Source: a gamma proteobacterium symbiont of Ctena orbiculata (lineage in GTDB: Bacteria; Pseudomonadota; Gammaproteobacteria; Chromatiales; Chromatiaceae). From it: a stretch of 39,388 bases of DNA. The DNA lies in the NCBI GenBank assembly GCA_003058525.1, contig QBVD01000014.1, forward strand, positions 1 through 39,388, in the 5' to 3' direction. Position numbers and translations under genes: made by a program. The notes beneath the pieces were generated by a model that worked only from the letters and a program-made list of their open reading frames with translations, had not been told where the DNA came from and did not search any database. Shown piece after piece: positions 24,971 to 33,804 of the stretch (position 1 is the first letter of the stretch; the number at the start of each line of letters is the position of its first letter).

Positions 24971-26476
24971 ATGGCTAAACTGTTTTTTGCTAAAAAATCA
25001 AAAAAGAAGAGGCTTTCTGAAATAGGATGGAAGATTCTCATTGTCGATGATGACAAGAGTGTACACCAGGTTACAGAACTTGCCTTGAAGCACTTTGATT
25101 ATAAGGGACGCAAACTTAGTTTTATCTCCGCTTATTCGGGTCAGGAAGCGATGGAAATTGCGCGCAAGGAGCGTGATATTGCAATCGTTTTGCTTGATGT
25201 GGTGATGGAGACTGAGAATGCAGGTTTCGACGTGGTCGAGTACATCAGGAATATCCTAGGCAACAACCATATGAGGATCATCCTGCGAACCGGACAGCCC
25301 GGGTATGCGCCTGAGCGATATGTGATCGACCACTACGACATCAACGATTATAAGGAGAAGACTGAACTTACCCAGGAAAAGCTTTATACGGCTGTACGCA
25401 TGGGACTGAAGTCATATGAGTTTATCAGTATACTGAACAGTCAGAAAAGATCGTTGGAGTATATCGTTCAGGCCGCTCCAGCGATATTCAAAATCACCTC
25501 GCTTGAAGACTTTTTCCGCTCCATATTGAATGCCATTATCGATTTGCTGGGTATCTCCGAGGGTCACAGTAAAGTGGATTCACTCACTGGTTTCATTGCT
25601 TACCCGATAACAGAGGATGGCGAGTACAAGATCTGTTATGGAATAAACAATCAGGGGAACTGGGAGGAGGATGAAGAAAAGATTGCCGTAATGCTCCACA
25701 GGCTCCATCCTCAGCTCGACAGTATTCAAGGTGTATTCAACGTGGAAGAGGGGACGTTTGCCATACCGATAAAGGATAAGAATGAGATCGTAGCTGCAAT
25801 ATTGCTGGAAAATCTTGGGCATATCAGTGAACATGCCAAACGTTTGTTGAACATTCTTTCTATGCAGGCAAGCTCTGCATTCAAGAATATCGATCTGTTT
25901 GAGCTGATATCGAGAGAGCATCAGGAGACGATTAATCTTCTCGCGGTTGCTTCTGAATATAAGGATGAAAACACGGGAGAGCATATCAGGAGAATTGAAA
26001 TGATAACCTGTATGCTTGCACAAGAACTTGGTATGAACAAGGAAGATGCTGTGCAGATGGGGCAGGCATCGACACTGCACGATATCGGCAAACTATCGGT
26101 GCCTGACAGTGTTCTGCAAAAGCCGGGTAAGTTGACCCATGAGGAGTTCGATGCAATAAAGTTACATACAGTTAATGGAGAGAAAATACTTGCGGGTCAC
26201 GGACATTTCAAATTAGCCAGTGAAATCGCAAGAACACATCATGAGCACTATGATGGATCAGGTTATCCAAACGGCCTTGCCGGGGATGAAATACCGCTAA
26301 GTGGCAGGATAACTGCATTGGCGGATGTTTATGATGCGCTATCCAATGAAAGGCCTTATAAAGACGCCTGGCCGAATGAGGAGGTAATGGGTCTCATACG
26401 AAGTGAGCGGGGAAAACACTTCGATCCCGATGTTGTAGATGCTTTTTTCAGACTTGTGGAAAAAGATGTTTTATGA
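24971..26476 (+). CDS. Response regulator REC-DUF3369-HD-GYP (c-di-GMP phosphodiesterase)
   Basis: This 501-residue protein has an N-terminal receiver (20-145: acidic DDD at 26-28, phospho-acceptor Asp76 in IVLLDVVM, Lys near 128-130), a DUF3369 domain (about 150-310) and HD-GYP (about 318-495). In HD-GYP, HDIGKLSVPD (His370-Asp371), HHEHYDGSGYP with GYP at 431-433, and ALADVYDAL are intact, so it should hydrolyse c-di-GMP. DUF3369 is a GAF-like domain of unknown ligand. The ATG is six bases after the kinase stop. The expected role is lowering c-di-GMP on phosphorylation by the adjacent kinase, in opposition to the GGDEF activity at 19749. Confidence 0.92.
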   Translation: MAKLFFAKKSKKKRLSEIGWKILIVDDDKSVHQVTELALKHFDYKGRKLSFISAYSGQEAMEIARKERDIAIVLLDVVMETENAGFDVVEYIRNILGNNHMRIILRTGQPGYAPERYVIDHYDINDYKEKTELTQEKLYTAVRMGLKSYEFISILNSQKRSLEYIVQAAPAIFKITSLEDFFRSILNAIIDLLGISEGHSKVDSLTGFIAYPITEDGEYKICYGINNQGNWEEDEEKIAVMLHRLHPQLDSIQGVFNVEEGTFAIPIKDKNEIVAAILLENLGHISEHAKRLLNILSMQASSAFKNIDLFELISREHQETINLLAVASEYKDENTGEHIRRIEMITCMLAQELGMNKEDAVQMGQASTLHDIGKLSVPDSVLQKPGKLTHEEFDAIKLHTVNGEKILAGHGHFKLASEIARTHHEHYDGSGYPNGLAGDEIPLSGRITALADVYDALSNERPYKDAWPNEEVMGLIRSERGKHFDPDVVDAFFRLVEKDVL

Positions 26477-26508
26477 ATTGTATCTTTGCCAATTAATGGA
26501 TTAAGAAA

Positions 26509-27984
26509 GTGAAACGATCACTTATTCGTAAATACGGTAGAATATTTGCCTTGATGTTCGTGCCACCGGTTGCGCTGCTTTTTGGCGTATCCGCCTGGCT
26601 TTATAACACAGATATCGAAAATGGAGCAGTACTAACAAGACAATCGGAGATGCTGAGCCTGAATCAGAGCAAGAGCGTGTTCGAGCAATTGCTGCAAGGT
26701 GCTATACAGGACCTCATGTTTATCGCCGCTGTCGATGATCTTCGTCAGCTTGCAATTCCATCCGCGAGTGATCGATACACTGAGCTTTTGGCGCTTGATT
26801 TTAAGTCAATGGCAGAGAAAAAAGGGCAATTTGACCAGATCCGGTATCTCAATGCCGAGGGAAAGGAGGTGGTAAGGGTTAACTATCGAAACGGAATGGG
26901 TGTCATCGTTCCTGATACTGAATTGCAGGACAAAGGTGGGAGGTACTATTTCACGGAAACAATGAGTAAGGGCCGTGATGAGGTCTTCGTGTCTCCGCTT
27001 GATCTCAACATGGAGCATGGCGAAATAGAGATGCCATTCAAGCCGATGATACGTTTGGCGACGCCTGTCTTTGATGCTTCCGGCAACAAGCGAGGCATGG
27101 TGATAATCAACTATCTTGCCGATAAACTGATCAATTTGCTTGATCAGGGCTTATCGCCTTCGAGCAGTCAGATGTTGCTTAACAAAGAAGGGTATTGGCT
27201 GAAAGGAGAAACAAAAGCCGATGAATGGGGCTTCATGTTTCCGGACAAGAAGGGACTTAAGATATCAAACCGCTACGCTGATGCCTGGAAGCAGATGACA
27301 AGTGCCGATTCGGGACAGTTCACGACAGCTGATGGTTTGTTCAGCTATACAACAGTGGAACCTGAAAAGTTGCTCGATAAATTGGATCTAAAAAAAGAGA
27401 CAATCAACAGCGCAGTAGCCGGTACTGTTCACTGGAAACTTGTACGTTTCATCACAGACGCCGAACTCGATAAACCGGCCATTACATTAGGCAAGCGGTA
27501 TCTTGCAGTGAATGCCTTGCTGGTTTCGATCTTGGGTGTCGTGGCTCTACTGTTGAGTCGTGCTAAATTGTTCAAGATTGATGCGCAACAGCAGCTGCAT
27601 GAAAAGGAAGAGAGAATCAGTGAGATCGTGAATAGTGCCTTTGACGCAATTATCACTATAAATGAACGTGGTGTTATTGAAACCTTCAATCCGGCTGCAT
27701 GCACAATGTTCGGTTACCTTGTGGATGAGATAATTGGGGAAAAGGTCAACATCTTAATGGCCTCCCCGGATCGTGAATACCATGACCTGCATATCCTGAA
27801 CTATATCGATACCGGTGTTGGTAAGTTTGTGGGAAAGCCTGGGCGTGTGACAGGTGTAAAGAGTGATGGAACGACGATACAGATAGAAATCTGCATCGGT
27901 GCAAAGAAGATAAAGGATCACTGGCTATTCACGGCAATCTGTAGACAATACCAAGAGGAACAAAGACAAGTTGAAGTAGGTTAA
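26509..27984 (+). CDS. Orphan Cache-PAS sensor protein, FixL-like PAS, no output domain
   Basis: This 491-residue protein has a membrane helix (11-31), a periplasmic Cache-type domain (about 35-325), a second helix (331-350) and one cytoplasmic PAS domain (367-480), then ends. No kinase, GGDEF or methyl-accepting domain follows. The PAS is strikingly FixL-like (VNILMASPDREYHDLHILNY, then GRVTGVKSDGT): His425 aligns with the haem-binding His200 of FixL and Arg446 with the distal Arg220, so haem and oxygen binding is possible. The positions of FixL Arg206 and His214 are not kept. The start is GTG at 26509 with a weak ribosome binding site, 33 bases after the HD-GYP gene. It presumably signals by contact with the soluble kinase; this is inference. 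Confidence 0.85.
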   Translation: MKRSLIRKYGRIFALMFVPPVALLFGVSAWLYNTDIENGAVLTRQSEMLSLNQSKSVFEQLLQGAIQDLMFIAAVDDLRQLAIPSASDRYTELLALDFKSMAEKKGQFDQIRYLNAEGKEVVRVNYRNGMGVIVPDTELQDKGGRYYFTETMSKGRDEVFVSPLDLNMEHGEIEMPFKPMIRLATPVFDASGNKRGMVIINYLADKLINLLDQGLSPSSSQMLLNKEGYWLKGETKADEWGFMFPDKKGLKISNRYADAWKQMTSADSGQFTTADGLFSYTTVEPEKLLDKLDLKKETINSAVAGTVHWKLVRFITDAELDKPAITLGKRYLAVNALLVSILGVVALLLSRAKLFKIDAQQQLHEKEERISEIVNSAFDAIITINERGVIETFNPAACTMFGYLVDEIIGEKVNILMASPDREYHDLHILNYIDTGVGKFVGKPGRVTGVKSDGTTIQIEICIGAKKIKDHWLFTAICRQYQEEQRQVEVG

Positions 27985-28043
27985 ACTTAAGCACAGGATT
28001 TGAACCTTGAGGTATAATCGATCTGCTTCACCAATATGCATCA

Positions 28044-28874
28044 TTACCGGGGTTTGATCTTCTTTTTGTTGGCGCGAACCTTCCTTTTTTGATATAGCAA
28101 CTTTCTCAGACGCTCCTTGAGCGGGAGATGGCTGACCGGACAACTTGATGCCAAAGATTGAGGTGTCTTCGGTACCTCTTCCCAGGAATCGACGATCTGG
28201 CCATCAGCCAGTTTGATCAGACGACCAGCGGCTCTCTTTACGTCAGGATCGTGTGAGGAGATGAGGAATGTTGTACCAAGTCTTTGGTTTAGTTCATGCA
28301 TCAAGTTGATCAAGTGTCTACCGGTCATGCTGTCAAGGTTTGCCGTAGGCTCATCGGCAAGTATCAGCTTGGGGCCGGAAGCAAGTGCACGGGCAACAGC
28401 GACACGTTGTTGCTGGCCGCCGGATAACTGGTCCGGCCGACGATACCCGAGATGACCAATCTCCACTTCATGCAACCAGTGATTCGCTATATCCAAACTC
28501 TCCTTCCGGCTCTTACCCTGTAATTGACAGACGTAAGCGACATTTTCACGGGCGGTGAATACACGAATGAGATTATAGGCCTGAAATACAAAGCCGATAT
28601 TGCGTAAGCGAAATTGTGTACGCTGATCCCTGTTCATGTTGAGAATATCATGCCCAAGGACCTCAACATTTCCGTTGTCAGCGGATTCCAGTGCACCGAT
28701 GATGTTTAGTAGCGTACTCTTACCGGATCCGGACCGTCCTGCAACCACTGCGAATTCACCGGGCTTGATATCGAGATTGATGCCGTGGAGTGCGGGAAAA
28801 GGCATGGTGCCGACCCAATAGCACTTATGCAGTTCACGGATACCGATGATCGGTGATTCCTGGTACTTGACCAT
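28044..28874 (-). CDS. ABC transporter ATPase (LolD/MacB-type)
   Basis: This 276-residue ATPase has Walker A GRSGSGKS (46-53), the Q loop in FVFQAYN, the signature LSGGQQQR (150-157), Walker B LILADE (170-175), and the H loop in SSHDPDV. These are the features of the MacB/LolD group that drives FtsX-type permeases. An extra C-terminal tail of about 45 residues ends in a strongly basic stretch (KRKVRANKKKIKPR) not usual for LolD. It lies 142 bases downstream of the second permease on the same strand, so it is probably part of that operon or a closely following unit. A LolCDE-type transporter extracting a lipid or lipoprotein is the likeliest role; the substrate is unknown. Confidence 0.88.
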   Translation of the reverse strand: MVKYQESPIIGIRELHKCYWVGTMPFPALHGINLDIKPGEFAVVAGRSGSGKSTLLNIIGALESADNGNVEVLGHDILNMNRDQRTQFRLRNIGFVFQAYNLIRVFTARENVAYVCQLQGKSRKESLDIANHWLHEVEIGHLGYRRPDQLSGGQQQRVAVARALASGPKLILADEPTANLDSMTGRHLINLMHELNQRLGTTFLISSHDPDVKRAAGRLIKLADGQIVDSWEEVPKTPQSLASSCPVSHLPLKERLRKLLYQKRKVRANKKKIKPR

Positions 28875-29016
28875 AAGTTATATCGAGCCTTGTATCAGGT
28901 GTTTTGACAGGTGATAAAGCTGTCTCCCACTGGGGAGGTATAAGAAAAGCAGTCCTCTTGTATTTCGAAATGTGGTTGAATCTAACAGCATAAGTTGTGT
29001 GTCGTATAATCAAGGG

Positions 29017-30267
29017 TTATTGAATGCGCAGTGCCTGACTTAGAGATAAGTGGGTAGCTCTCCATGCAGGGTAGATGCCTGCCAGCAGTGCCGCAATAAG
29101 TGTCGCACCGAGAATTTTTACTGCAGAGCCCTGAGTCAATTGCGGATGTATGATTGGGTCCATATAAAAAAACTCGAATGCATTCGCGAAATGTGTCAGA
29201 TTTATACCGCTGTCGGCTAGTGCGTAGACGATCGAGCTTCCCGCCAAATAACCTAGAATCGCTCCAATGAATATCAGCATGACGGCTTCCAACAGCAGCA
29301 TGGAGAAGACTTGTGATCTCTTGGTTCCGATGGCAACGATGACACCCAATTCCTTTTGTCTCTCATGCAGGGATATCAGCATGGTATTCAGGATCTCAAT
29401 CAGTACCAGGATGATGACCACCAGAAGAACTACAAAACCGTAGGCATCACTGAACTCAAGCCACTGCTTAACCATAGGATCCAGTTCCTGCCATTGCATG
29501 ATTTCATATTTCCTCTCAGAAAGCTGTTGAGCAAACAGGCGATAAAGGGTGTCGGTATTGTCATGTATATCTGCACGGATGACGATATCTGTGACAGAAT
29601 CCTCCATCTGCAGCCATTGTTGTGCGCTGTTCAGGGTGATCAGAGCCAGGCTTCTGTCTATTTGTGGTGCGCCGGTTTCGAGAATGCCGCGCAGAAAAAA
29701 GACCTCCGAGGTCATTTCGCCATTCAAGCGTTGTACCATCAAGATGACCCTATCGCCGAGTTCCGCACCAAGATTCTGCGCGACAGTATGTCCGAGTACC
29801 AGATCGTGGCTCATCCCCGGTCTCAGCCATACACCTTCAGTGACACGTTGATCCATGGAAGTGACCCATGTCTCCTGCTCCGGGTCGGTTGCCATGATCT
29901 GCAGGCCTACACTGCTGCCTCCCACGGAAGCCAGACCTGAGGTGCGGATGCGTTGTGTCCAACCTACGATTTCCGGGTAACCCTGCATCAATCTTGAAAT
30001 CTCTTCAGGTTCCAGAATCCGGTCATTGAGATTCTGTGATGCTTCAAAGCCCTTGGCGTGGATCTGCAGGTGTCCGGTATAGCTGAGGATGAAATTAGTC
30101 TTCATCTGGCTCAACCAGCCGTCGTTCAAGGCGCTGAGGAGGGTCAATGTGGCAATGCCGAAGCTCATCGTCAGCAAGGTGATCAAGGTGCGGCGTCGGT
30201 TACGCAGAAGATTGCGTGATGCCAGTTGTAAATAGGTGAGCAGATTGAGGCGGTATGATTCAGCCAT
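29017..30267 (-). CDS. FtsX/MacB-type ABC permease 2
   Basis: This 416-residue permease has an N-terminal helix (about 20-45, after the basic NLLRNRRRT), a periplasmic MacB-like domain (45-275) and three C-terminal helices (about 280-300, 325-350 and 380-405) forming the FtsX core. NTMLISLHERQKELGVIVAI is the family's coupling-helix motif, and GIYPAWRATHLSLSQALR is the usual end. The start overlaps the end of permease 1 by eight bases, so the two are translated together and probably form a heterodimer, as LolC and LolE do. Role: mechanotransmission or extrusion of an envelope substrate. Confidence 0.87.
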   Translation of the reverse strand: MAESYRLNLLTYLQLASRNLLRNRRRTLITLLTMSFGIATLTLLSALNDGWLSQMKTNFILSYTGHLQIHAKGFEASQNLNDRILEPEEISRLMQGYPEIVGWTQRIRTSGLASVGGSSVGLQIMATDPEQETWVTSMDQRVTEGVWLRPGMSHDLVLGHTVAQNLGAELGDRVILMVQRLNGEMTSEVFFLRGILETGAPQIDRSLALITLNSAQQWLQMEDSVTDIVIRADIHDNTDTLYRLFAQQLSERKYEIMQWQELDPMVKQWLEFSDAYGFVVLLVVIILVLIEILNTMLISLHERQKELGVIVAIGTKRSQVFSMLLLEAVMLIFIGAILGYLAGSSIVYALADSGINLTHFANAFEFFYMDPIIHPQLTQGSAVKILGATLIAALLAGIYPAWRATHLSLSQALRIQ

Positions 30268-31504
30268 TTCTTATCGCCTCGACTGGTTGCAGCAAGCTGG
30301 CACGCCAGGCGGGATAAATCCCCGCAATCAACGATGCGATAAAAATAATACCACTGGTAATGCCCAGGTGATCGAGTTTGAGATGGGGGTGGATCAGCGG
30401 ATCAACATAGAAGCGAGACGTGGAACCGAGCAGGATCGAAAGATCGATACCGTAGAGGCCGGTGATAAATACGCTGGCATATCCCAGAATAATGCCGAAG
30501 ATTATGCCTGCAATGCCTATTACCGCCGCTTCAATCAGTAGCATCCCGGCTATCTGATAACCTGTCGTGCCGATCGCCATCAAAACGCCGAACTCCCTGG
30601 TCCTTTCCAGCATGGAAATCAGCATGGTATTCAGTTCGCCAGCCAGAACGATGAACAACACCACACCGAGAAAAAGATAGAGAAAACCATTATGCAGAGT
30701 CACCCATTCTTTCATAACGGGAAACATCGTGTACCAGGGCATAACCTCCAGTGATTCGTCTTGCAGGGAGTGCTCGAGTTCTGAAACCAGGGAAGGAATA
30801 TTTCCCTCATCACTGCTGATAACAAAAGTGGTTACCTGGTCGTTTAAATCCATCATCTCCTGAAGTGTTGCAAGACTGGTGATCGCCATGCCTTTATCCA
30901 ATCCCATTTCACCGCTGGTGATGATACCGACCAGGGTGAAAGACTCCGCCACCATTGCGCCGTAGCGATCGTACCCGATAATGATTACTTCATCGCCAAG
31001 TCTGATCTGCAGGTTGTTGGCCGTGGTGGCGCCCAGAATCAGCGCATATTCATCTTCCGGCGCCAGGAAGCGGCCTATGCCGATCCGTTTGGCAAGTTCG
31101 GTGACCCGTCCCTCACGGACAGGATCCATGCCGATAAGCATCACTCCCTGGGTGGTGAAATCGGAAGCGGCCAGACCAAAACTTTCAAGGCGCATACTGT
31201 AGTCAGATATACCGGCCTGATGCAGTGAATCGACGACCCTGCCTGGATTGGTGATGGACTTTGACAGTTCGGGATGCTGAAAAAAACCCTCGCGATGGAT
31301 CTGTATGGAGCCGATGATGGCCTTCTGAAAGTTCCCCAGCATATTGCGATGCAGGCCCTCGTTGAATCCCCAGAGAAAGATCAGCGAGGCTAGGCCTACT
31401 GCAATTGCCCCGATGGTCAAGAGCGTTCGTCGTCTGTGTGTGAGCAGATTTCTCAGCGCCACAGTCAGGATGGTGTGGACGACTGTTGTGGTCGACAGGC
31501 TCAT
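30260..31504 (-). CDS. FtsX/MacB-type ABC permease 1
   Basis: This 414-residue permease is homologous to its neighbour: basic N terminus with NLLTHRRRTLLTIGAIAVG, first helix at about 25-45, periplasmic MacB-like domain, then three helices with the coupling motif NTMLISMLERTREFGVLMAI and the ending GIYPAWRASLLQPVEAIR. The two permeases differ enough in sequence to be specialised partners. The upstream LolA-like gene ends about 80 bases before. It is part of the LolA-like, permease, permease, ATPase series on the minus strand. Confidence 0.87.
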   Translation of the reverse strand: MSLSTTTVVHTILTVALRNLLTHRRRTLLTIGAIAVGLASLIFLWGFNEGLHRNMLGNFQKAIIGSIQIHREGFFQHPELSKSITNPGRVVDSLHQAGISDYSMRLESFGLAASDFTTQGVMLIGMDPVREGRVTELAKRIGIGRFLAPEDEYALILGATTANNLQIRLGDEVIIIGYDRYGAMVAESFTLVGIITSGEMGLDKGMAITSLATLQEMMDLNDQVTTFVISSDEGNIPSLVSELEHSLQDESLEVMPWYTMFPVMKEWVTLHNGFLYLFLGVVLFIVLAGELNTMLISMLERTREFGVLMAIGTTGYQIAGMLLIEAAVIGIAGIIFGIILGYASVFITGLYGIDLSILLGSTSRFYVDPLIHPHLKLDHLGITSGIIFIASLIAGIYPAWRASLLQPVEAIRNG

Positions 31505-31585
31505 CAGCTCCCCAGGAAGAAATAAAAGAGATCCCTGCGATCAAGGATATAGCATAATCGGAAATACTTTCGAAGCGATGTTGCG

Positions 31586-32344
31586 CTATTTTCTCTTGGC
31601 CGGGTTAAAGATATCGTCCGCCAGTGGGACATTGAATTGGATTGATTTCAATGTGATGACGGTTCTTTTGCCAGGTTGATCTTGGGGTGCCATGGTCCAG
31701 CGGGTTGGGATGAGTCGACCGTCCATAATCCTGATCTGGTCAAAAGTCATGCGTCGGTTTGCCATTTTCTCGCATTGATATTCCATCTCCAACGGAATGC
31801 CATTGGCGCGGATGCGCTGGATCAACCGTTTCCAGGTCACCGCAGCTGTGGCAGATGGGGTTGATTCGATTGTCACAATAGCCTGTTCACCCACCCCTTC
31901 ACGGGTAACGATACGGTGACTGTATTGATCGACCAGCGAATCTGTCTCCAGCAGGTCCTGATTAAGGAAATCGGAACCCATCCAGGGATCTTGCATCATT
32001 GCCGGTGAGATATTGATCTGTCTGCGAAGTTTGGGCAGGTACATGGAGAGGATATTGTTGACCTTGAGGTAGACAGTACCCTTTGTTTTGCGCGGGGAGA
32101 GGATTTCCATGCGGAAGCGGTTGTTGTCGATGTCATCGTGACTGCGGAATGACATCGTGCGTTGCCAGTCAGGCCGAATAATATCGACCTGATACTCAGC
32201 GACGGTGCCGCTGGAACGCATCAATGTTTCGGTCTTTCTCAGCAGATCGACAGCCTCCTGTTCGGTCTCACCCGCCAGGCTCCCGCTGCTGCAGATGATC
32301 AGGAACCACAAAGCCTGAATTAATCCTTTCATGAAAAAACTCAC
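31586..32344 (-). CDS. LolA-like outer-membrane lipoprotein-sorting family protein (PF17131-type), ABC-linked
   Basis: This 252-residue periplasmic protein has a signal peptide (about 5-24, ending SGSLAGET). The core KGTVYLKVNNILSMYLPKLR followed by ISPAMMQDPWMGSDFLNQDL is a clear signature of the LolA-like family (PF17131). It is shorter than the paralogue at 13096 and associated with FtsX-type permeases instead of an MMPL transporter. It is the first gene of the series; AGGAG lies 11 bases before the ATG, and an AT-rich promoter region precedes it. It would receive the substrate from the two permeases and carry it across the periplasm. True LolA is smaller (about 200 residues), so this is a relative and not LolA itself. 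Confidence 0.85.
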   Translation of the reverse strand: MSFFMKGLIQALWFLIICSSGSLAGETEQEAVDLLRKTETLMRSSGTVAEYQVDIIRPDWQRTMSFRSHDDIDNNRFRMEILSPRKTKGTVYLKVNNILSMYLPKLRRQINISPAMMQDPWMGSDFLNQDLLETDSLVDQYSHRIVTREGVGEQAIVTIESTPSATAAVTWKRLIQRIRANGIPLEMEYQCEKMANRRMTFDQIRIMDGRLIPTRWTMAPQDQPGKRTVITLKSIQFNVPLADDIFNPAKRK

Positions 32345-32351
32345 TCCTGAA

Positions 32352-32404
32352 GTCGGATATATATGTTAGATTATAAGTAATTATTAATATAATACCAGTC
32401 CGAC
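32352..32404 (-). promoter_or_regulatory. Candidate promoter region with flanking inverted repeat
   Basis: A perfect TATAAT (32375-32370, minus strand) lies 26 bases before the LolA-like ATG; the -35 position (CTGGTA) is poor. GTCGGA (32352-32357) and TCCGAC (32399-32404) flank it as inverted half-sites, suggesting a regulator. The evidence is modest. Confidence 0.35.
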
Positions 32405-32477
32405 ATTTTTTTCATGATAGATGAGGTGCTCTGCTCGGGTATCCGTCACATTTTTTCCGATGCGGCAGGAGTGACTG

Positions 32478-33062
32478 CTAACGGCTGCCGTGCAGGCGAT
32501 TCATCACTTTGCTCAATTCACCTTTTACGACTTCATTGAGACATTCGATGGCATCATCGATGGCGCCGTCGATCGCTTCACGGTCAATTTTTGATGGGCG
32601 TCCCAAGACATAGTCGACCACCATGTTTCGGTCGTTGGGATGGTCGATACCGATACGCAGACGATGGAAATCCCTGCTGCCAAGGGCGCTCATGATGTCC
32701 CTTAAACCGTTGTGGCCTGCATGTCCGCCGCCTGTTTTGAGGCGTACCTGCCCCGGTTCCAGGTCAAGTTCATCGTGTACCACAAGTATTTCGCTGGGAG
32801 ATATACGGAAATAGTTGGCCAGACTGGAAACCGCCTGACCGCTTCGGTTCATATAGGTTATGGGTTTTAAGAGGCGTACCTCTTTCCCGGCAATATTCAG
32901 CTTGCACGCCAATCCGTGGTGGCGCGACTCATTGCGAAAGGGTTGATTGTGTTGCCGGGCCAGCCTATCCACAAACCAGAAACCTGCATTGTGGCGGGTT
33001 TCCTCATGGTCTGGTCCGGGGTTCCCCAGGCCGACGATAAGTTTGATGGGGTGGTGTACCAC
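32478..33062 (-). CDS. pth: Peptidyl-tRNA hydrolase
   Basis: This 194-residue enzyme frees tRNA from peptidyl-tRNA that has dropped off the ribosome. The N-terminal IVGLGNPGPDHEETRHNAG contains the catalytic-site Asn and the catalytic His in RHNAG. KPITYMNRSG and the later VHDELDLEPGQVRLK and GGHAGHNGLR motifs are all intact. The start is GTG at 33062, as no ATG fits nearby; the ribosome binding site is weak. It lies downstream of rplY on the same strand, the usual prs-rplY-pth order. Confidence 0.96.
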   Translation of the reverse strand: MVHHPIKLIVGLGNPGPDHEETRHNAGFWFVDRLARQHNQPFRNESRHHGLACKLNIAGKEVRLLKPITYMNRSGQAVSSLANYFRISPSEILVVHDELDLEPGQVRLKTGGGHAGHNGLRDIMSALGSRDFHRLRIGIDHPNDRNMVVDYVLGRPSKIDREAIDGAIDDAIECLNEVVKGELSKVMNRLHGSR

Positions 33063-33129
33063 TATACTATTCGCTTGACCGGTCCACTACTGCAATGCGG
33101 CAGAGTAGGGTGCCGGTCGTGTGCGAACA

Positions 33130-33151
33130 GGGGGGATGTTTAAGTCCCCCC
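33130..33151. other. Hairpin between rplY and pth
   Basis: GGGGGGA (33130-33136), an 8-base loop and TCCCCCC (33145-33151) make a strong 7-bp stem just after the rplY stop. No T run follows on either strand, so it may be a processing or partial attenuation element and not a full terminator. Confidence 0.5.
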
Positions 33152-33162
33152 TTCGACCTGAG

Positions 33163-33804
33163 TTATTCCGCCGGTTCCTCGTCACCCTCACCGGCCTCTT
33201 CTTCTTCTTCTTCCCTCGGTTCGACTTCGGTAGCGTGAGCCGTGTGGATGGTGAGCACGATTGGATCCTCATTGCCTTCATGGGTGATCAGATCGACGCC
33301 ATCGGGCAGTTTCACTTCGGAAGCGTGCAGTATTGTGCCCATCTCCAGGTTGGTCAGATCGACCTCGATGAACTCCGGCAGGTCCTTAGGCAGACAGGTG
33401 ATCTCCATATCACTCATTACATGACTCGCCTGGCCACCAGCCTTGATACCGGGAGAGGCCGATTCGTTGATAAAATGGATCGGGACATGCAAACGGATCT
33501 TCTCGTCCGCCTGGATCCGTTGAAAATCCACATGCAGAAGGAAAGGCTTGGCCGGGTGGCGTTGCAGATCCTTAAGCACCACCTGTTCAGTCTTTCCGCC
33601 GAGTTTCAGGTTTAAAAGGTTTGCATAGAACCCTTCGTTCGCCAGTGAATGAACAAGTTCATTGTGGGGGACACTGATCATGGTCGGATCCTTGTGGGCA
33701 CCGTACACGATGCCAGGCACCAGGCCGGAACGACGCAGGCGGCGGCTCGCACCTTTCCCTGAATCGCTCCGAGATTGAGCGTTAATTTCAAAATTGGCAG
33801 ACAT
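33163..33804 (-). CDS. rplY: Ribosomal protein bL25, long (Ctc/TL5) form
   Basis: This 213-residue protein binds 5S rRNA in the large subunit. The N-terminal L25 domain (SGKGASRRLRRSGLVPGIVYG) is followed by the C-terminal TL5 beta domain (from about residue 95) and a very acidic tail (EPREEEEEEAGEGDEEPAE). The frame opens at 33882, but the ATG at 33804 with GGAG six bases upstream matches the family N terminus (MSANFEI). It is longer than E. coli L25 (94 residues), as in Pseudomonas. It sits between prs and pth. Confidence 0.95.
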   Translation of the reverse strand: MSANFEINAQSRSDSGKGASRRLRRSGLVPGIVYGAHKDPTMISVPHNELVHSLANEGFYANLLNLKLGGKTEQVVLKDLQRHPAKPFLLHVDFQRIQADEKIRLHVPIHFINESASPGIKAGGQASHVMSDMEITCLPKDLPEFIEVDLTNLEMGTILHASEVKLPDGVDLITHEGNEDPIVLTIHTAHATEVEPREEEEEEAGEGDEEPAE

